DNA of 64,000 bases, taken from positions 6,613,073 to 6,677,072 of the forward strand of contig JAEMBT020000004.1 in NCBI GenBank assembly GCA_018873245.2. The letters run 5' to 3'. The stretch comes from Archegozetes longisetosus. Lineage: Eukaryota > Arthropoda > Arachnida > Sarcoptiformes > Trhypochthoniidae. Under the pieces are notes generated by a model, which had not been told where the DNA came from, did not search any database, and saw nothing but the letters and a program-made list of their open reading frames with translations. The position numbers were made by a program, and so were the translations under genes. Positions 1-10,668 of the stretch are shown here, piece after piece (the stretch's first letter is position 1; each line of letters starts with the position of its first letter).

Positions 1-2284
1 CATAGCATCGTGTTCATCAGTGCTGTTGAGAAAAATTCTGCCTCCAATGGCGGCTCCGATGATGTAGACCAACCACGTCAGTCTTCCCTCTTGTATTGCA
101 ACATCCAATTGTGATATTGGAAGTGTGCGTAAAAGTTCTTGATATGATTGAGCCGACTGATCGAACAGTTGAACGATTAGCGTACATGTTTTCTCATATT
201 CACATCTGGCAATAGTCGAGAGTTGGTCCAATTGCTGCTGAACCATTCCTATATCATCGAAAGGGTCTTCCAATCCATTTCTAATGACATCAGTCACTGA
301 CTCTAATCTTGATGTTATGTAGGCTCGAGTCACTTCTGGGGTATAGGTTTCAAGTAAATGTGGTTCAGAGGCCTTGACGTAAGGAACAGAGGCTACCATT
401 CGTTGCCATAAACTCAATAAGTAGTGTATAGAATTGGGTGCAAACTGCCACATCTTAATGGTAGATCAAATAAATAATCAACCAAGTCAATAATCAATCA
501 AATAGAATGAAGAGTAAATGTTTGACTCACTTGCAGACTCGTAACAGTGAATTTAGTGATTGAAGCTATTGTTTCGGGGTATCCATCAACTTTAACGAGT
601 TCACTCAACTGATAGTTTGACTTCAGTCGAGCGAGTAGTCGACAAAATTCGTGGTAACAGTTAGGATCAGATAAGCCCTGAGGGTTTTCTAATATATATC
701 TGACACCTGACACGAGTTGCATAAGAAATTTGGCACGTTCTGTGTTGTTGAACAGTGACCTTCTGACTGATGCGAACTGAACCAGACATGACAATGCCTT
801 CAAAAATCAAATTCAAATTATTTTATCCGTAACTTCTATCAAATTTTTATAGATTTCTTACAAGAGGTGCTAATGATTGCGGTAGCGAATGAAAGAGATC
901 AAAAAACAACTGCAATGTATTAAAATCTAGAAAAGCTGGTCTCCAACTCGTTGGTATTTGTACACCTATTAGAGATACCATATTGAGTTAAAATTAATTC
1001 ATTTCAGATTCGTTCCTATCCATCACTCACACGACAAATCATCAGAAGACTCATCAGGAGAAGTGCCAATAAAATCAAAAGAAAGACAATTTAGAGCTAG
1101 ACGTAAAAGATTGCTGACCAAAGTTTGTTGAGTTTCATCTATGAATTTAGTACTTTTCCAACTCTCGAGTGCACGTCTCAACAGATCGTGTGCTAATTGA
1201 AAAGTTTCGTATAAATGGTTGTCTCTAAACGATGACGCGATCTTTCGCTGCTTTGTTATCGAACGACTTGCATCAGAACCGCTTATTTGGCTAAAATGTA
1301 AAAGATTCAGTCAATTATTGAATGAGTCAAATAAAAGGCACTTTAAGTTATTTTTTCTTTCAGGTGTAAGCTTGAGTACAAAAGGCTATACTCAACTTAT
1401 AATAGCTTAATTGATGAGGCATTAAATTATCAATAACTGAATCGAAAAATTTACAACTTAAATAACTAGTAAAAATGGAGACTCACTTAATTTCACATGT
1501 CAGTTGGGATAATAGTTGGACACCAACTATACAGTAGTCAACAGATCCCTAAATAAGTTAAATCATTAATGACTTGAGAAAAATTGAAAATTCTAAATAA
1601 GTATTGAAAAAATGCCAGACCTGTACAAAAGGTCTGACTTGCGGAATGACATTTCTGAAGACAAACTCGTCCTTATCAGTTTCAAACCATCCAAGTTTCG
1701 TGATTCGAGCGAACAATTGGACCAAAGCCTGTGTCACAAATGGTGCTAACTTCGGACGCGATGCCAAATAGCTTAGAATATAATTTCTAATATCTAATCG
1801 TTGCTGAAGTGATAATATATTTGGATTTCTTGTAACTAATTTAGTCAAAGTAGTTGCAGCCAATAGCTGGGCGTAAGATGACTATCGAATAAAATTCAAA
1901 GATTAGCAAATATTCAATTGATTACAACTTCTGGGAAATATTTTTAAAAATCAATCATTCACTCAAATCGAATAGATTTTAGTGTCTAGAAAAGTGGCAC
2001 AGATAGACGAAGACATGTCTTACATCTCCTCTTTCTAGCAATAGTTGACATTTTGAGAGACAAGTCGGAGAAGTGCTGAAGAGCGCGAGTGCGGTCTCAG
2101 CTTTATTGCGCTCATTAGTATCGGTGGCTTCATATAACTGCTTACATAATAACTCCAATTGTGCCAATTCCTGATCAATGCATAAATGAATAGATAAATA
2201 ATTAGATAAATGATTACATAAAAAATTGAATGGATTGACAAATAGAATAAAAATGAAATGTGATTATACCTGTTCTTCAGACAT
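1..2284 (-). CDS. XPO7: Exportin-7, N-terminal half (partial, runs off left edge)
   Basis: Importin-beta-family nuclear transport receptor (exportin-7/RanBP16) that carries cargo through nuclear pores with RanGTP. Eight exons are visible on the minus strand: 2270-2284 (start, MSEEQ), 2024-2170, 1621-1881, 1487-1548, 1031-1290, 862-965, 531-797 and 453 to the edge. All have GT-AG borders and consistent phase, giving about 523 residues, roughly half the usual length of about 1,090. Family blocks are plain: '[16 protein letters not shown]', '[12 protein letters not shown]', '[20 protein letters not shown]', '[14 protein letters not shown]' and '[17 protein letters not shown]'. The start ATG at 2284 was chosen because the tiny first exon splices in frame into ELAQLELL, the conserved beginning. 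The C-terminal HEAT repeats lie outside the window. Identity rests on recalled similarity and is very secure. Confidence 0.95.
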
Positions 2285-3075
2285 ATCTCGATAACTGTTA
2301 ATTGAGCCAAATTGTTATTTCATAAATTCATTGACTCGAATGGAGTTTGAAAATGAAAATTGATTCTTATTCCAAATGCAATTAATTTGTTATAATTGAA
2401 ATCAAATAAACATTTCACTATTCATAAGAAAAGGCACATAAATAACAATTATTTCATGTGACACTGATTTAAAAGTATTTATGAGTTAGTAATAGTTATT
2501 ATAATTAATTAATAGTTGTCTAACATTTAAGAAAATTAAAAAATATTTATTTAAACGAAAGGAAAATACGATATCTCTTGGAGTGAAATAAATGTGAAAA
2601 CAATCGGTTATATTGAGGCATGAATTTTGTGTGTATTCCCTGTATTAGTATGAGATCACATTATGTATAAATGCTATTCAATCATATAATACTAATACTA
2701 ATGCAATAGTTTCCTATTCAATCCAACACCTATAATAGTAGTTATGGAAACACTTTTCAACTTTCAAACATTTTCAATACATCTTAAAATACATCAATTG
2801 ATTCACTCTTCATAAGATCCACTTGTTTAGAAATTGAGAATCAAATTTTTAGAGCAAAATCATAAATTGATTTAAGAAAAGGCATCACAAGTTTAGTGAA
2901 GTTTGAAAAAGTATTCATACTTTATGTTCGGCACAAATCTCTGCTTTTCTCATAAATACTTTTACTTCAAAAGTAAAATTATGTGACAATAAATCAGTCA
3001 GATCATTTCTATTTCTTATTTTTTTTATTCTAATATTTTTATACTAATAATAACTGCATTTAACACTTTAATAAA
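2285..3075. promoter_or_regulatory. Divergent upstream region between exportin-7 and SUFU
   Basis: This 791-bp AT-rich gap separates two start codons that point away from each other, so it probably holds both 5' UTRs and promoters. I see no coding exon, RNA gene or clear core-promoter motif that I would defend. Confidence 0.4.
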
Positions 3076-5178
3076 ATGCAAGAATCCCGAGACCAATACT
3101 TCAGTCCATCACAAGTTGGTTCTTACGGAAGCTCTGCTCCAATCACTGGTCAACTCATTAATAATCAAATACCTGTAAACGCATCTCAATTACAGCCACA
3201 ATCAATACCACAACTGATACCTCCGGGTCTACAATCCCTCTACGAGTCATGTCTGGCCGTATATCCCGAGCAGCCGAATCCCTTACAAGTGACTGCAGTT
3301 CTCAAATATTGGTATTTATTTGATTTTGTATTTTGTTACCCTTAAACAATTAATTTTGAGCTAAGATAATGATAAACTAATCAAATGCGATGATAGGTTG
3401 GGTGGACCTGACCCTCTCGATTATATATCAATGTACGCGAACGCTGGTGATCCAGCCCTTAATATTCCTCCGCATTGGCATTACATCAGTTTCGGACTAA
3501 GTGATTTACACGGGGACGGAAGAGTTCATGAGTATCAATATATCATTTTGTTTTATTCTTTCTGTTTTATTTGTATCTCAGTCTAATTAGTTAAACTACA
3601 GTCAATTCCGTTTATGGTGAACGTGCTTTGATGAATCTCGCTTAAAGTAAAAACCTTTGTCTGCACCGATTCATTCACTATAACTGGGAATGACTGTACT
3701 CAATGCAACTTTGCAAAAGTCAAACAGATTTTCTACTAAGGCTTCCTATAAATTTACTAAAGCTATAACTGCTATAACTCTATAATTTTTATCCAAAGAA
3801 TTACTGGATCTCAGACTCCTAGTGGTTTTGGATTCGAGTTGACATTTCGTTTGAAGCGAGAACCAGAAGAGTCGAATCCTCCAACATGGCCAGCAGCTGT
3901 CATGCAGGCATTAGCTAAATATGTTTTTCAATCGGAAAATATTTTGTGCGCTGGTGATCATGTCTCGTGGCACTGTTCACTAGACAACAGCGAATCACGA
4001 ATTCAGCACATGTTAATGACAGAAGACCCACAACTGGGACAAACAATGACACCTTTCGGCTCAGTCACCTTCATACAAATAGTTGGCGTTTGTTTAGAAG
4101 AACTACAAGCAGCTCAACAATGGAATGGACCTGGAATTATTGATCTGATGAAATCAGTGCCTGGAGCAGGCGGTAATTGGTTAGTGACTGATATGAGAAG
4201 AGGAGAAACCATTTTCGAACTCGACCCAGAATTACAAGAGGCTGTTGATGACGGGATCGCAACTCAGGGCTCGAATTTGAGTGGAGTTAGTGCTCGATGC
4301 ATTTGGAATGAATCAATGCAATCGAGTGAGGATAAAAATAACAGCGACAAAGAAGATGATGGAGAAAACGATTCGGATTCTAATAATTCAAACAACGAAA
4401 GGAATGCCAAAAGTAGTTCATGTTCACGTAATGGTCTTTCGCCAACTGTTTACAAGTCTGCACAAAGTAGGAATAGTTGCAATTCTGCAATGTCTGTATC
4501 TCACGATCAACAAAATCAGTGCAATTCTAGAATGTCTTTCGCCAGTGAAACGGGCGCTCCAGAACCTGGAGAACTAATTCAGACAAAATACCTCAATTCG
4601 TTGCATTTACAGTTCAACCTTGAAGCTGGAAATCTTCTGCCCCTAGCCTTGAGGTCATTATTAAAGCATACTATAGCAAACTCGCAACGAATCATAACAT
4701 TATTTCTTGTTTTGATTAGGGGACGACTCAAACACGGACGACATTTTACTTTCAAGAGTGTTGTCGGAGATCTAGCGATAACTTTCGTGACCCCATCTGT
4801 TTCGGGGTCATTCGTCTCACTAACTCAACGCTATGCGATTCATGGCCCATGGCTTCAAGTGCTTATTCCTGACGAATTTATAGATAAAATGCTGATAGAT
4901 TTGGATCAGTTGTCAGATCACGAATCGGTACGATTTTATTTTCAAAATTATAAAAGTAACACGATTTTCTCTTAAAATTAATTTGATTTTGTAAAAAATA
5001 CAACTGTTGACAGTAAACTAGTTTTCTCTTTCAATCGTCATAACAATTACAGTAGAAAACTCGGTAATTGCTTCGGTAATTTCAATCAATATTTCTTTCA
5101 TTCCAGATTGATTTTCCGAAAACTTTCAGCTGGCCTGATATAAAGCTATCAATCACATTAGTGCCTGAAGAATTATGA
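3076..5178 (+). CDS. SUFU: Suppressor of fused homolog
   Basis: Negative regulator of Hedgehog signalling that binds and sequesters Gli/Ci transcription factors. Exons 3076-3311, 3397-3531, 3799-4653, 4720-4927 and 5107-5178 join in phase to 501 residues (vertebrate SUFU is about 484). Conserved blocks include 'YPEQPNPLQVTAVLKYW', 'LGGPDPLDYISMYANAGDP', 'HWHYISFGLSDLHGDGRVHE', 'SGFGFELTFRLKREPEE', 'QSENILCAGDHVSWH', 'ITDMRRGETIFELDP'-like residues and a C-terminal 'GRLKHGRHFTFKSVVGDLAI'. An acidic Ser/Asn-rich insert (about residues 290-380) takes the place of the disordered loop seen in other SUFU proteins. The 66-bp intron at 4654-4719 has no in-frame stop, so retention would add 22 residues. 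A small inverted-repeat element sits in intron 2. The last exon supplies the conserved FSWP motif. Confidence 0.95.
3597..3698. mobile_element. Small terminal-inverted-repeat element in SUFU intron 2
   Basis: This 102-bp stretch begins TACAGTCAATTCC and ends GGGAATGACTGTA, so the two ends are near-perfect inverted repeats that begin and end with TA. That is the pattern of a Tc1/mariner-type MITE. A similar interior (a block near TTAAAGT, then TTCACTATA and a GACAGTA-like end) appears around 19,620-19,700. No coding capacity. Confidence 0.55.
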
Positions 5179-5251
5179 ACTTATTTTTTCATAACGTTTT
5201 CTACTCTTTAATTAAATGCGTGTACCATAGATTTGATTAAGTCTGAATTTT

Positions 5252-7225
5252 TTATTTCGACAAATCATGTATAACAAAGTCATCATTTGATTGTGTGCTG
5301 GAATCAGGAGTGGTTGGACCGCGTGTTCTTCTCGAGATCTGAGGTCTTGGCTTATATAGATCTGAAGCTTCATATCTTTGTTGAGTTTGAGATTCAATTC
5401 TGTAATATTCAAGTGATAACATTACTTAATTTAGAGTATTAATAAAATTTTGTATTTCAATCTCAAACCTTGATTTACTGACTCTTCTTTTATGACTTCT
5501 TGTTTGCGATGTCGAGTCTTGTGTCGTTTCTGATAATGAACTCTCAGCTGAAGCTCTTGATGAACATCTTGATTCGAATGGCAGCTCTTCTAATCTTTTG
5601 CTCACTTTTGCACTTTTATGATAACTCAAGTCACCTAGATCTTTGCGATCATTGTCTGATGAGTTCGAATGTCTTCGTTTTTTGGCACATGGTTTCTGAT
5701 CACTTGAATAACTTTCTGTAGACTTAGACGATTTTGTTCTTTCAATTGATGTCGCATTATTAGAGTTCTCAGACTCTTCTTCGGTCTCATCTTTAGAACT
5801 TCCGGTTCGCAGGCGATCTTTTTCAGAAAAGATTGAAGAAAACTCTTCTGAAGCATACTTTGGGTTGACTTTTCTGACCCTTGTTTCGCGTTTCAATTCT
5901 TTTTTATTCCTTTTTTCTACTTGTTTATCATTAAGACTTCGATTTTGAACAGTCGAGTCTTGTTTGTCTACTCTGTCCTTAGTTTGTTCACTCGACAAGA
6001 CAGCGGTTATCTTTTTGACAACTTTAAGACTTATTTTCTTTTTCTTGGAATCTTCGTTTTCATCATCAGAATCATCCAAGGATATTTCATCGTCAAAATC
6101 AGATAAATCACTTGTATGTACAGAACTAACATCTGAGAGGTCATGATCTTTAGTATCAGAATCTTCCTTGGCAGAATTAGTCGATTGTTCTTCTTTTATC
6201 ACCGGTTTCGATGATAAAAAGGTTTCATTTTCTTTTATAGCGTAAGTAGAAATATTTGTCTGGATTTCTTCTTTTTTGACAACTGGTTGAGTAATTGATT
6301 CTTCACTTGAGTTAATATTGTCTTTAGTGTCTTTTTCTTGAATGGGAGAATATTTCAATTCATTTCTTTCTGGAGTCAGCATTTCTGGTTGTGGAGGTGT
6401 CGGCCAATCAACGTACCCGTGATCTGAATCTTCCGCACCTAAACTATTTTCATTCACTTCTTTTGTTGCTCGGTCTCCACCTGAAGAATTAGAATCTGTT
6501 TCGATGTCCATCGGTTGCGGCTCTTCTTTAATCTTTTCTTCCTTAGGCTCGACTTTAACCGAAACAACTTTTGATTCAACACTTTCTTCAGTCTTTTCAG
6601 TCTTTGAGTTTTTCTTGACATTAGTTTTTGGAGTTTCATTTACTTGAACGGATGGAATTTCTTGGATTCCAAGAAATTCTTTGACAAAGGAATCAATTTT
6701 AGGTAAAAATAAGGAATTGATTTTGAAGTTAACAACTTGATCGACCAAATGCTCGATTCCATACTTAAGCATTCCTGACCTTAAGAAGATTACAATTTAT
6801 AGAAATAAAATTTACAAAATAGCTATAAAGTGAAGACTCACTCATTGATTTGTGTGCGTAATCTTTCTCTCAACTGATTCTTATTAATGCTTTGGTTCCA
6901 TTTTTGTTGAGATAAAAACTTTGAGACATAGCCCTCCACTCTTTGCAACAGATTTTGGAATGATGGCTAAAATCAAACCAAATATTAATTCATTTACAAA
7001 CTTTCAAGTCAACATTAAAATCATACCAAACATCAACTCTTTTATTCACTAAATATTTATTTTGAAACTTTTCAAAATGAATAATCTATCAACTCATACC
7101 TTGGTGTCCACATCTGAAAGACATTCACGTCTGAACTGATCGAATATTCCGCGAGATTTCAGATTTTGAACGATTGCGTTAACCATTTCTGATTCAGCGT
7201 TAGTTGAATGCGACGATTGACTCAT
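5252..7225 (-). CDS. BOD1-like protein (biorientation of chromosomes / BOD1L family)
   Basis: Four exons, 7100-7225, 6842-6966, 5469-6779 and 5252-5399, give about 569 residues. The N-terminal 130 residues are the BOD1/SHG1 domain: 'VNAIVQNLKSRGIFDQFRRE', 'CLSDVDTK', 'WNQSINKNQLRERL' and 'SGMLKYGIEHLVDQVV'. In vertebrates BOD1 helps chromosome biorientation through PP2A-B56, and the longer BOD1L1 associates with SET1/COMPASS and protects replication forks. The rest is low-complexity acidic and basic sequence with Lys, Ser and Glu runs. The 69-bp intron 5400-5468 was inferred because it yields a C-terminal exon carrying 'ASDLYKPRPQISRRTRG', which I recall as a BOD1L-type tail motif. Without that splice the protein ends 14 residues after residue 521. 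Start chosen at the ATG before the conserved domain. BOD1L-like is preferred over BOD1 on length and tail. Confidence 0.85.
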
Positions 7226-8130
7226 TTCTTATCTATTAATTATATTTATTTTAATATTAAAACTACTGAAAAGTTTATAAACAAGACTAAGATAAATATT
7301 CAGTCATAAAATCTAAACTTTAATGATTAATGAAAGAATAGGTGCGTTCACTTACAAGTTAGTATTAAATACATCAATTATATCATTCAACGATTCGGAA
7401 TTAGGTTTTTGTAATAAATGAGAACATCTCTAGTACTTTAAAAATGATTTCAATTTGTTTTAGCCATTCATCAGCAAAATATTGTTTACGAAAGTGGTTT
7501 ATTTATGAATGACGTATCCATTTAATGCTCCCTATTTTACAAATACTATACTTTTCAACGGTTTATTGATTAAAATTAAAACTAAATGCTATTAATAGAA
7601 AAACACTAACGAATTAACAAGATTAACGTTAGGATAAGGATTATTGTTTAATCACTTATTAATATGAAATGAAATCATTGAAATCGACGCTTGTGGTGAG
7701 CTAAGGAAAAAGCAAACGTTGCTTGTGCTCTAAATTCTAGTTGATAGATGGCGATCGAGCTTAAGGTTAGAATACCGTTGCCATCCAGTGCCACCCGCTA
7801 ATAGAGCAATGAAGCTTTCTCTTAAACCTCGTAAATAAAACTTGTGCAGCTTAAGCCATCTATAATTATAGAGGTCAGGAGCGACAGTCCGACCAGTGGA
7901 TACTTCTGCGATTTGCGAATTGCAAAACACAAATCATTTAATCGTCAAATTATCCATATTTTCAGCCCGATATAAGTCTATCCAATCAATTAGTCAGCCT
8001 TTTAATGTTATAATTTGTCTGAACATTTAGACAACAGTTAGATATTTCCTAAATTTGCTTCAATCAAACATTATCTATACTAAAGTGATCTAAACACAAT
8101 TGCTTTTAATACAGATTTGAAACCTAATTA
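7226..8130. promoter_or_regulatory. Divergent upstream region between BOD1-like and the H3 variant
   Basis: This 905-bp gap lies between two outward-facing start codons. It should contain both promoters and 5' UTRs. A 201-bp minus-strand open frame at 7730-7930 has no recognisable protein features and I do not call it a gene. No other feature seen. Confidence 0.35.
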
Positions 8131-8819
8131 ATGGCACGAACAAAACAGAGGCAAACAGCTCGTAAGAGCACCACCAATTGGAATAATCTGGTCAACTCTG
8201 GCCAGAAGTTTTTGAGACAGAAATTGGAAACAAAAACTGGAAAAGGTTCGGGAAAAGGAAGAAAGTCAACTGTAAATATAATTAATAAGATAATTGAATT
8301 GAACCCATATTAATATTGATTGACAAACCAATTAAAGGGTGGTCTAAGTCAGGTCAAGAAAAAGACCTTTCGCTACAGACCTGGAACTATAGCTCTCCGA
8401 GAGATTCGTCGATACCAGAAGTCTACCGAACTATTGATCCCTCGTTTGCCGTTTCAACGACTGGTTCGTGAAATCTCGATGGACTTCAAGGATGGCTTGC
8501 TCTTCCAAGGTGCAGCTCTCGGAGCTCTTCAGGTATAATATCCCATTTTAGTCTGATTATAGTTTAGAAAAATTGTACTTAAGTGTGAAATACTATAACA
8601 ATAATACTAACGACAGGAAGCGGCCGAAGCCTATTTGGTCGGACTCTTTGAAGACACAAACCTGTAAGTATTTGTTGAAAATTTGACTAAATTTACTAAA
8701 ACTAAGAAACTAATGATTATTGAATTAAACTTGTTAGGTGTGCTATACATGCGAGACGGGTCACAATTATGCCAAGAGATGTCCAGCTGGCTCGAAGAAT
8801 AAGAGGAGAAAGATCCTGA
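8131..8819 (+). CDS. Divergent histone H3 variant with long, altered N-terminal tail
   Basis: Four exons, 8131-8271, 8338-8532, 8617-8663 and 8738-8819, encode 154 residues against 135-136 for canonical H3. The tail begins ARTKQ as in H3, but a two-residue RQ insertion precedes TARKST, and the next 30 or so residues are a Lys/Gly/Asn-rich stretch unlike H3. After 'GRKSTGG' the fold returns: '[20 protein letters not shown]', then [35 protein letters not shown] and [17 protein letters not shown]. Loop 1 has the H3 length, without the insertion typical of CENP-A. The Arg in LLIRKLPF is replaced by Pro. Introns indicate a replication-independent, polyadenylated gene rather than a canonical cluster histone. 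It packages DNA in nucleosomes; any specialised role (germline, centromere) is unknown. It could be a young pseudogene-like duplicate, but frames and splice sites are intact. Confidence 0.85.
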
Positions 8820-9441
8820 ACTGTATTTCTCATCTCTTAACGAATGACTTCATTTCGCAAATATTTAAACATATTGTAATATTCATAGTTTAACATGATA
8901 CCTAATGTTCTAAATTTTCATTTTAATCTTATATATACAAACATATTAATTTCTTATTCCATCCTTGACTTTTACTAATTATCATATTTTTTGTATATTC
9001 GAATGATATAAATATGTAGTTTTGCTAAAATGATGTGTTAAATTTTGAATCCATTAAAAAATGAATATAAAGATGAAATATGTGATAGTCTATGCTTTAT
9101 TGAGACAATCGTGCTGAGTCGATCGATAATGAGGGTGTAACTTATGTTTAAGCTTTGATGCACTTTGTGTCAGGTAGTGGTCAAGATTGCGCAGTTACGC
9201 TATGAATTTCCTTGTTTTATATCTTAATCGATAACAATAAAAGTGATTTCACGGTCATTTCAGATTCTCTCAATCTTAGGTCCAATCTCAGATTCTCTGT
9301 TTGTTTTAGCCATTGATCAGAAGAATAGCTTAATGAAGAAAATATAAATCATTTGTGTGTATGTGTCTGGTTAAACAATATGTTGAATAATTTATTTGTC
9401 ATCATTGATTAGCCTCTGTCTGTTAATGGTTTTTATGAGAA
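8820..9441. other. Intergenic gap between the H3 variant and the Ser/Asn-rich gene
   Basis: About 620 bp, AT-rich. It probably holds the 3' UTR of the H3 variant (ATATAAA-like and AATATAAA-like poly(A) candidates near 9000-9070) and the 5' UTR of the next gene. Nothing else recognised. Confidence 0.3.
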
Positions 9442-10668
9442 ATGATATTCAATAATTCAATGAATACTGAAGGAACCGGATCTAAGCGCAAAGCGCTTGA
9501 AATGATAACTAATATATTCTGGTAAGAATTTTTAAAGTCTTGGTAATTAAGACTAATCATTAGAAATTCATTGATAGTCTTATTCCCATAATTTATTCAT
9601 TGAATTGTCAGTAAGAAGACGAAAGAAGCTGAAAATCTAAGCGTTAATAGTGAGCCAATACTGATAAATAGTAACAATTATTGCTCAAATCGAAACCTTT
9701 GTCAACAGTCATTATCAGTTCCTGAAGCCAATATCTATTCCAGTTCTTCGGATATTCTGCCTAAATCTCCGATTTCTCCTAGAGTTAAAAATTTCGACAA
9801 AGACATGGAAACGTTAACGCTCTCACGTCAAGACAATCCATATATTATGCAACAATTAGAAAGATTATCGGTTGCTAATGAATTACTTACAGAGTTAAGT
9901 GTCTCAGCACATTCATCTCCGGCCCGATCTTTTCGAAGGATTTCTATATCTACCAATGATCAGCACATAATTAGTGATGGAAATTTCATAATGGATAGCG
10001 AAGACTCTTTCGATTATAATCTTCATGATAAGCTTATTCGAAGTCCGCCACCGAATTTTCCTCAAAAGTTATCTCTATTCGTATTTCCTGACAGTTCAAA
10101 TGGGAGTTTACAAAGTTATAGCATAAGTAAAGCAAGAAATGAATGTGACTATTCTCCTTCGCGAGCATTAATGAGTCCGACTTTCATTCTTTCAAATCAT
10201 ACGTTAAAAGAGAAAGGTCCAGACTCAACATCTCGAATGTCTAACATGTCTAATGATGACATTTTAGATGATATGAAGGCAAGTGAGATGTCGATGAGTT
10301 CAAGAGAAAATCAGTATCTAAGCGCGAGTCCAACCAACTACTCGAAGTGCGAGCGACGGGGATCTGATAGTTCTATTATGAACAACTGTCGAAGAGCTCC
10401 CTTTTATAACCCATCGATGGCAGCGTCCAGTTCTTCACTTCTCTCGTTTGCCCCGCGATATTCTGCAATAAATTCCTGCATTTCCGTATGCAATGAAACA
10501 GATATGACTTCGAATGAATGTGAAGATAAGTCACAACTTGAAGTCGATTCATTTCAGGTTATGGATATGTATTGCAACTATGAGGACAACAGCGCTAATC
10601 AAATGAATTTTATTAGCCCGAGCAATAGTAGAGAGGCTCTACTTAAAGATGCGTCTGAAGTAACTTAA
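9442..10668 (+). CDS. Uncharacterised Ser/Asn-rich protein
   Basis: I do not recognise this protein. Two exons, 9442-9521 and 9612-10668, join in phase to 378 residues. The first exon carries 'GSKRKALEMITNIFCKKTKE', a short basic-helical segment. The second is largely disordered: rich in Ser, Asn and Asp, with Ser-Pro sites (SPISPRVK, HSSPARSFRR, IRSPPPNFPQ, LMSPTFIL, FISPSNS) that look like proline-directed kinase targets. There is no signal peptide, membrane span or zinc motif. An upstream exon cannot be excluded, and a second ATG six codons downstream is an alternative start. Just after the stop an imperfect 24-bp copy of the final codons repeats the stop, so the 3' end arose by a small tandem duplication. 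AATAAA lies near 10740. Function unknown. Confidence 0.6.

Noticed and set aside
1219..1410. Plus-strand open frame in the exportin-7 region
   Set aside because: It overlaps a minus-strand exportin-7 exon and an intron, and has no features of its own.
8131..8819. Calling the H3 variant CENP-A
   Set aside because: Loop 1 has H3 length and the core is too close to H3; CENP-A normally has a longer loop and a more divergent core.
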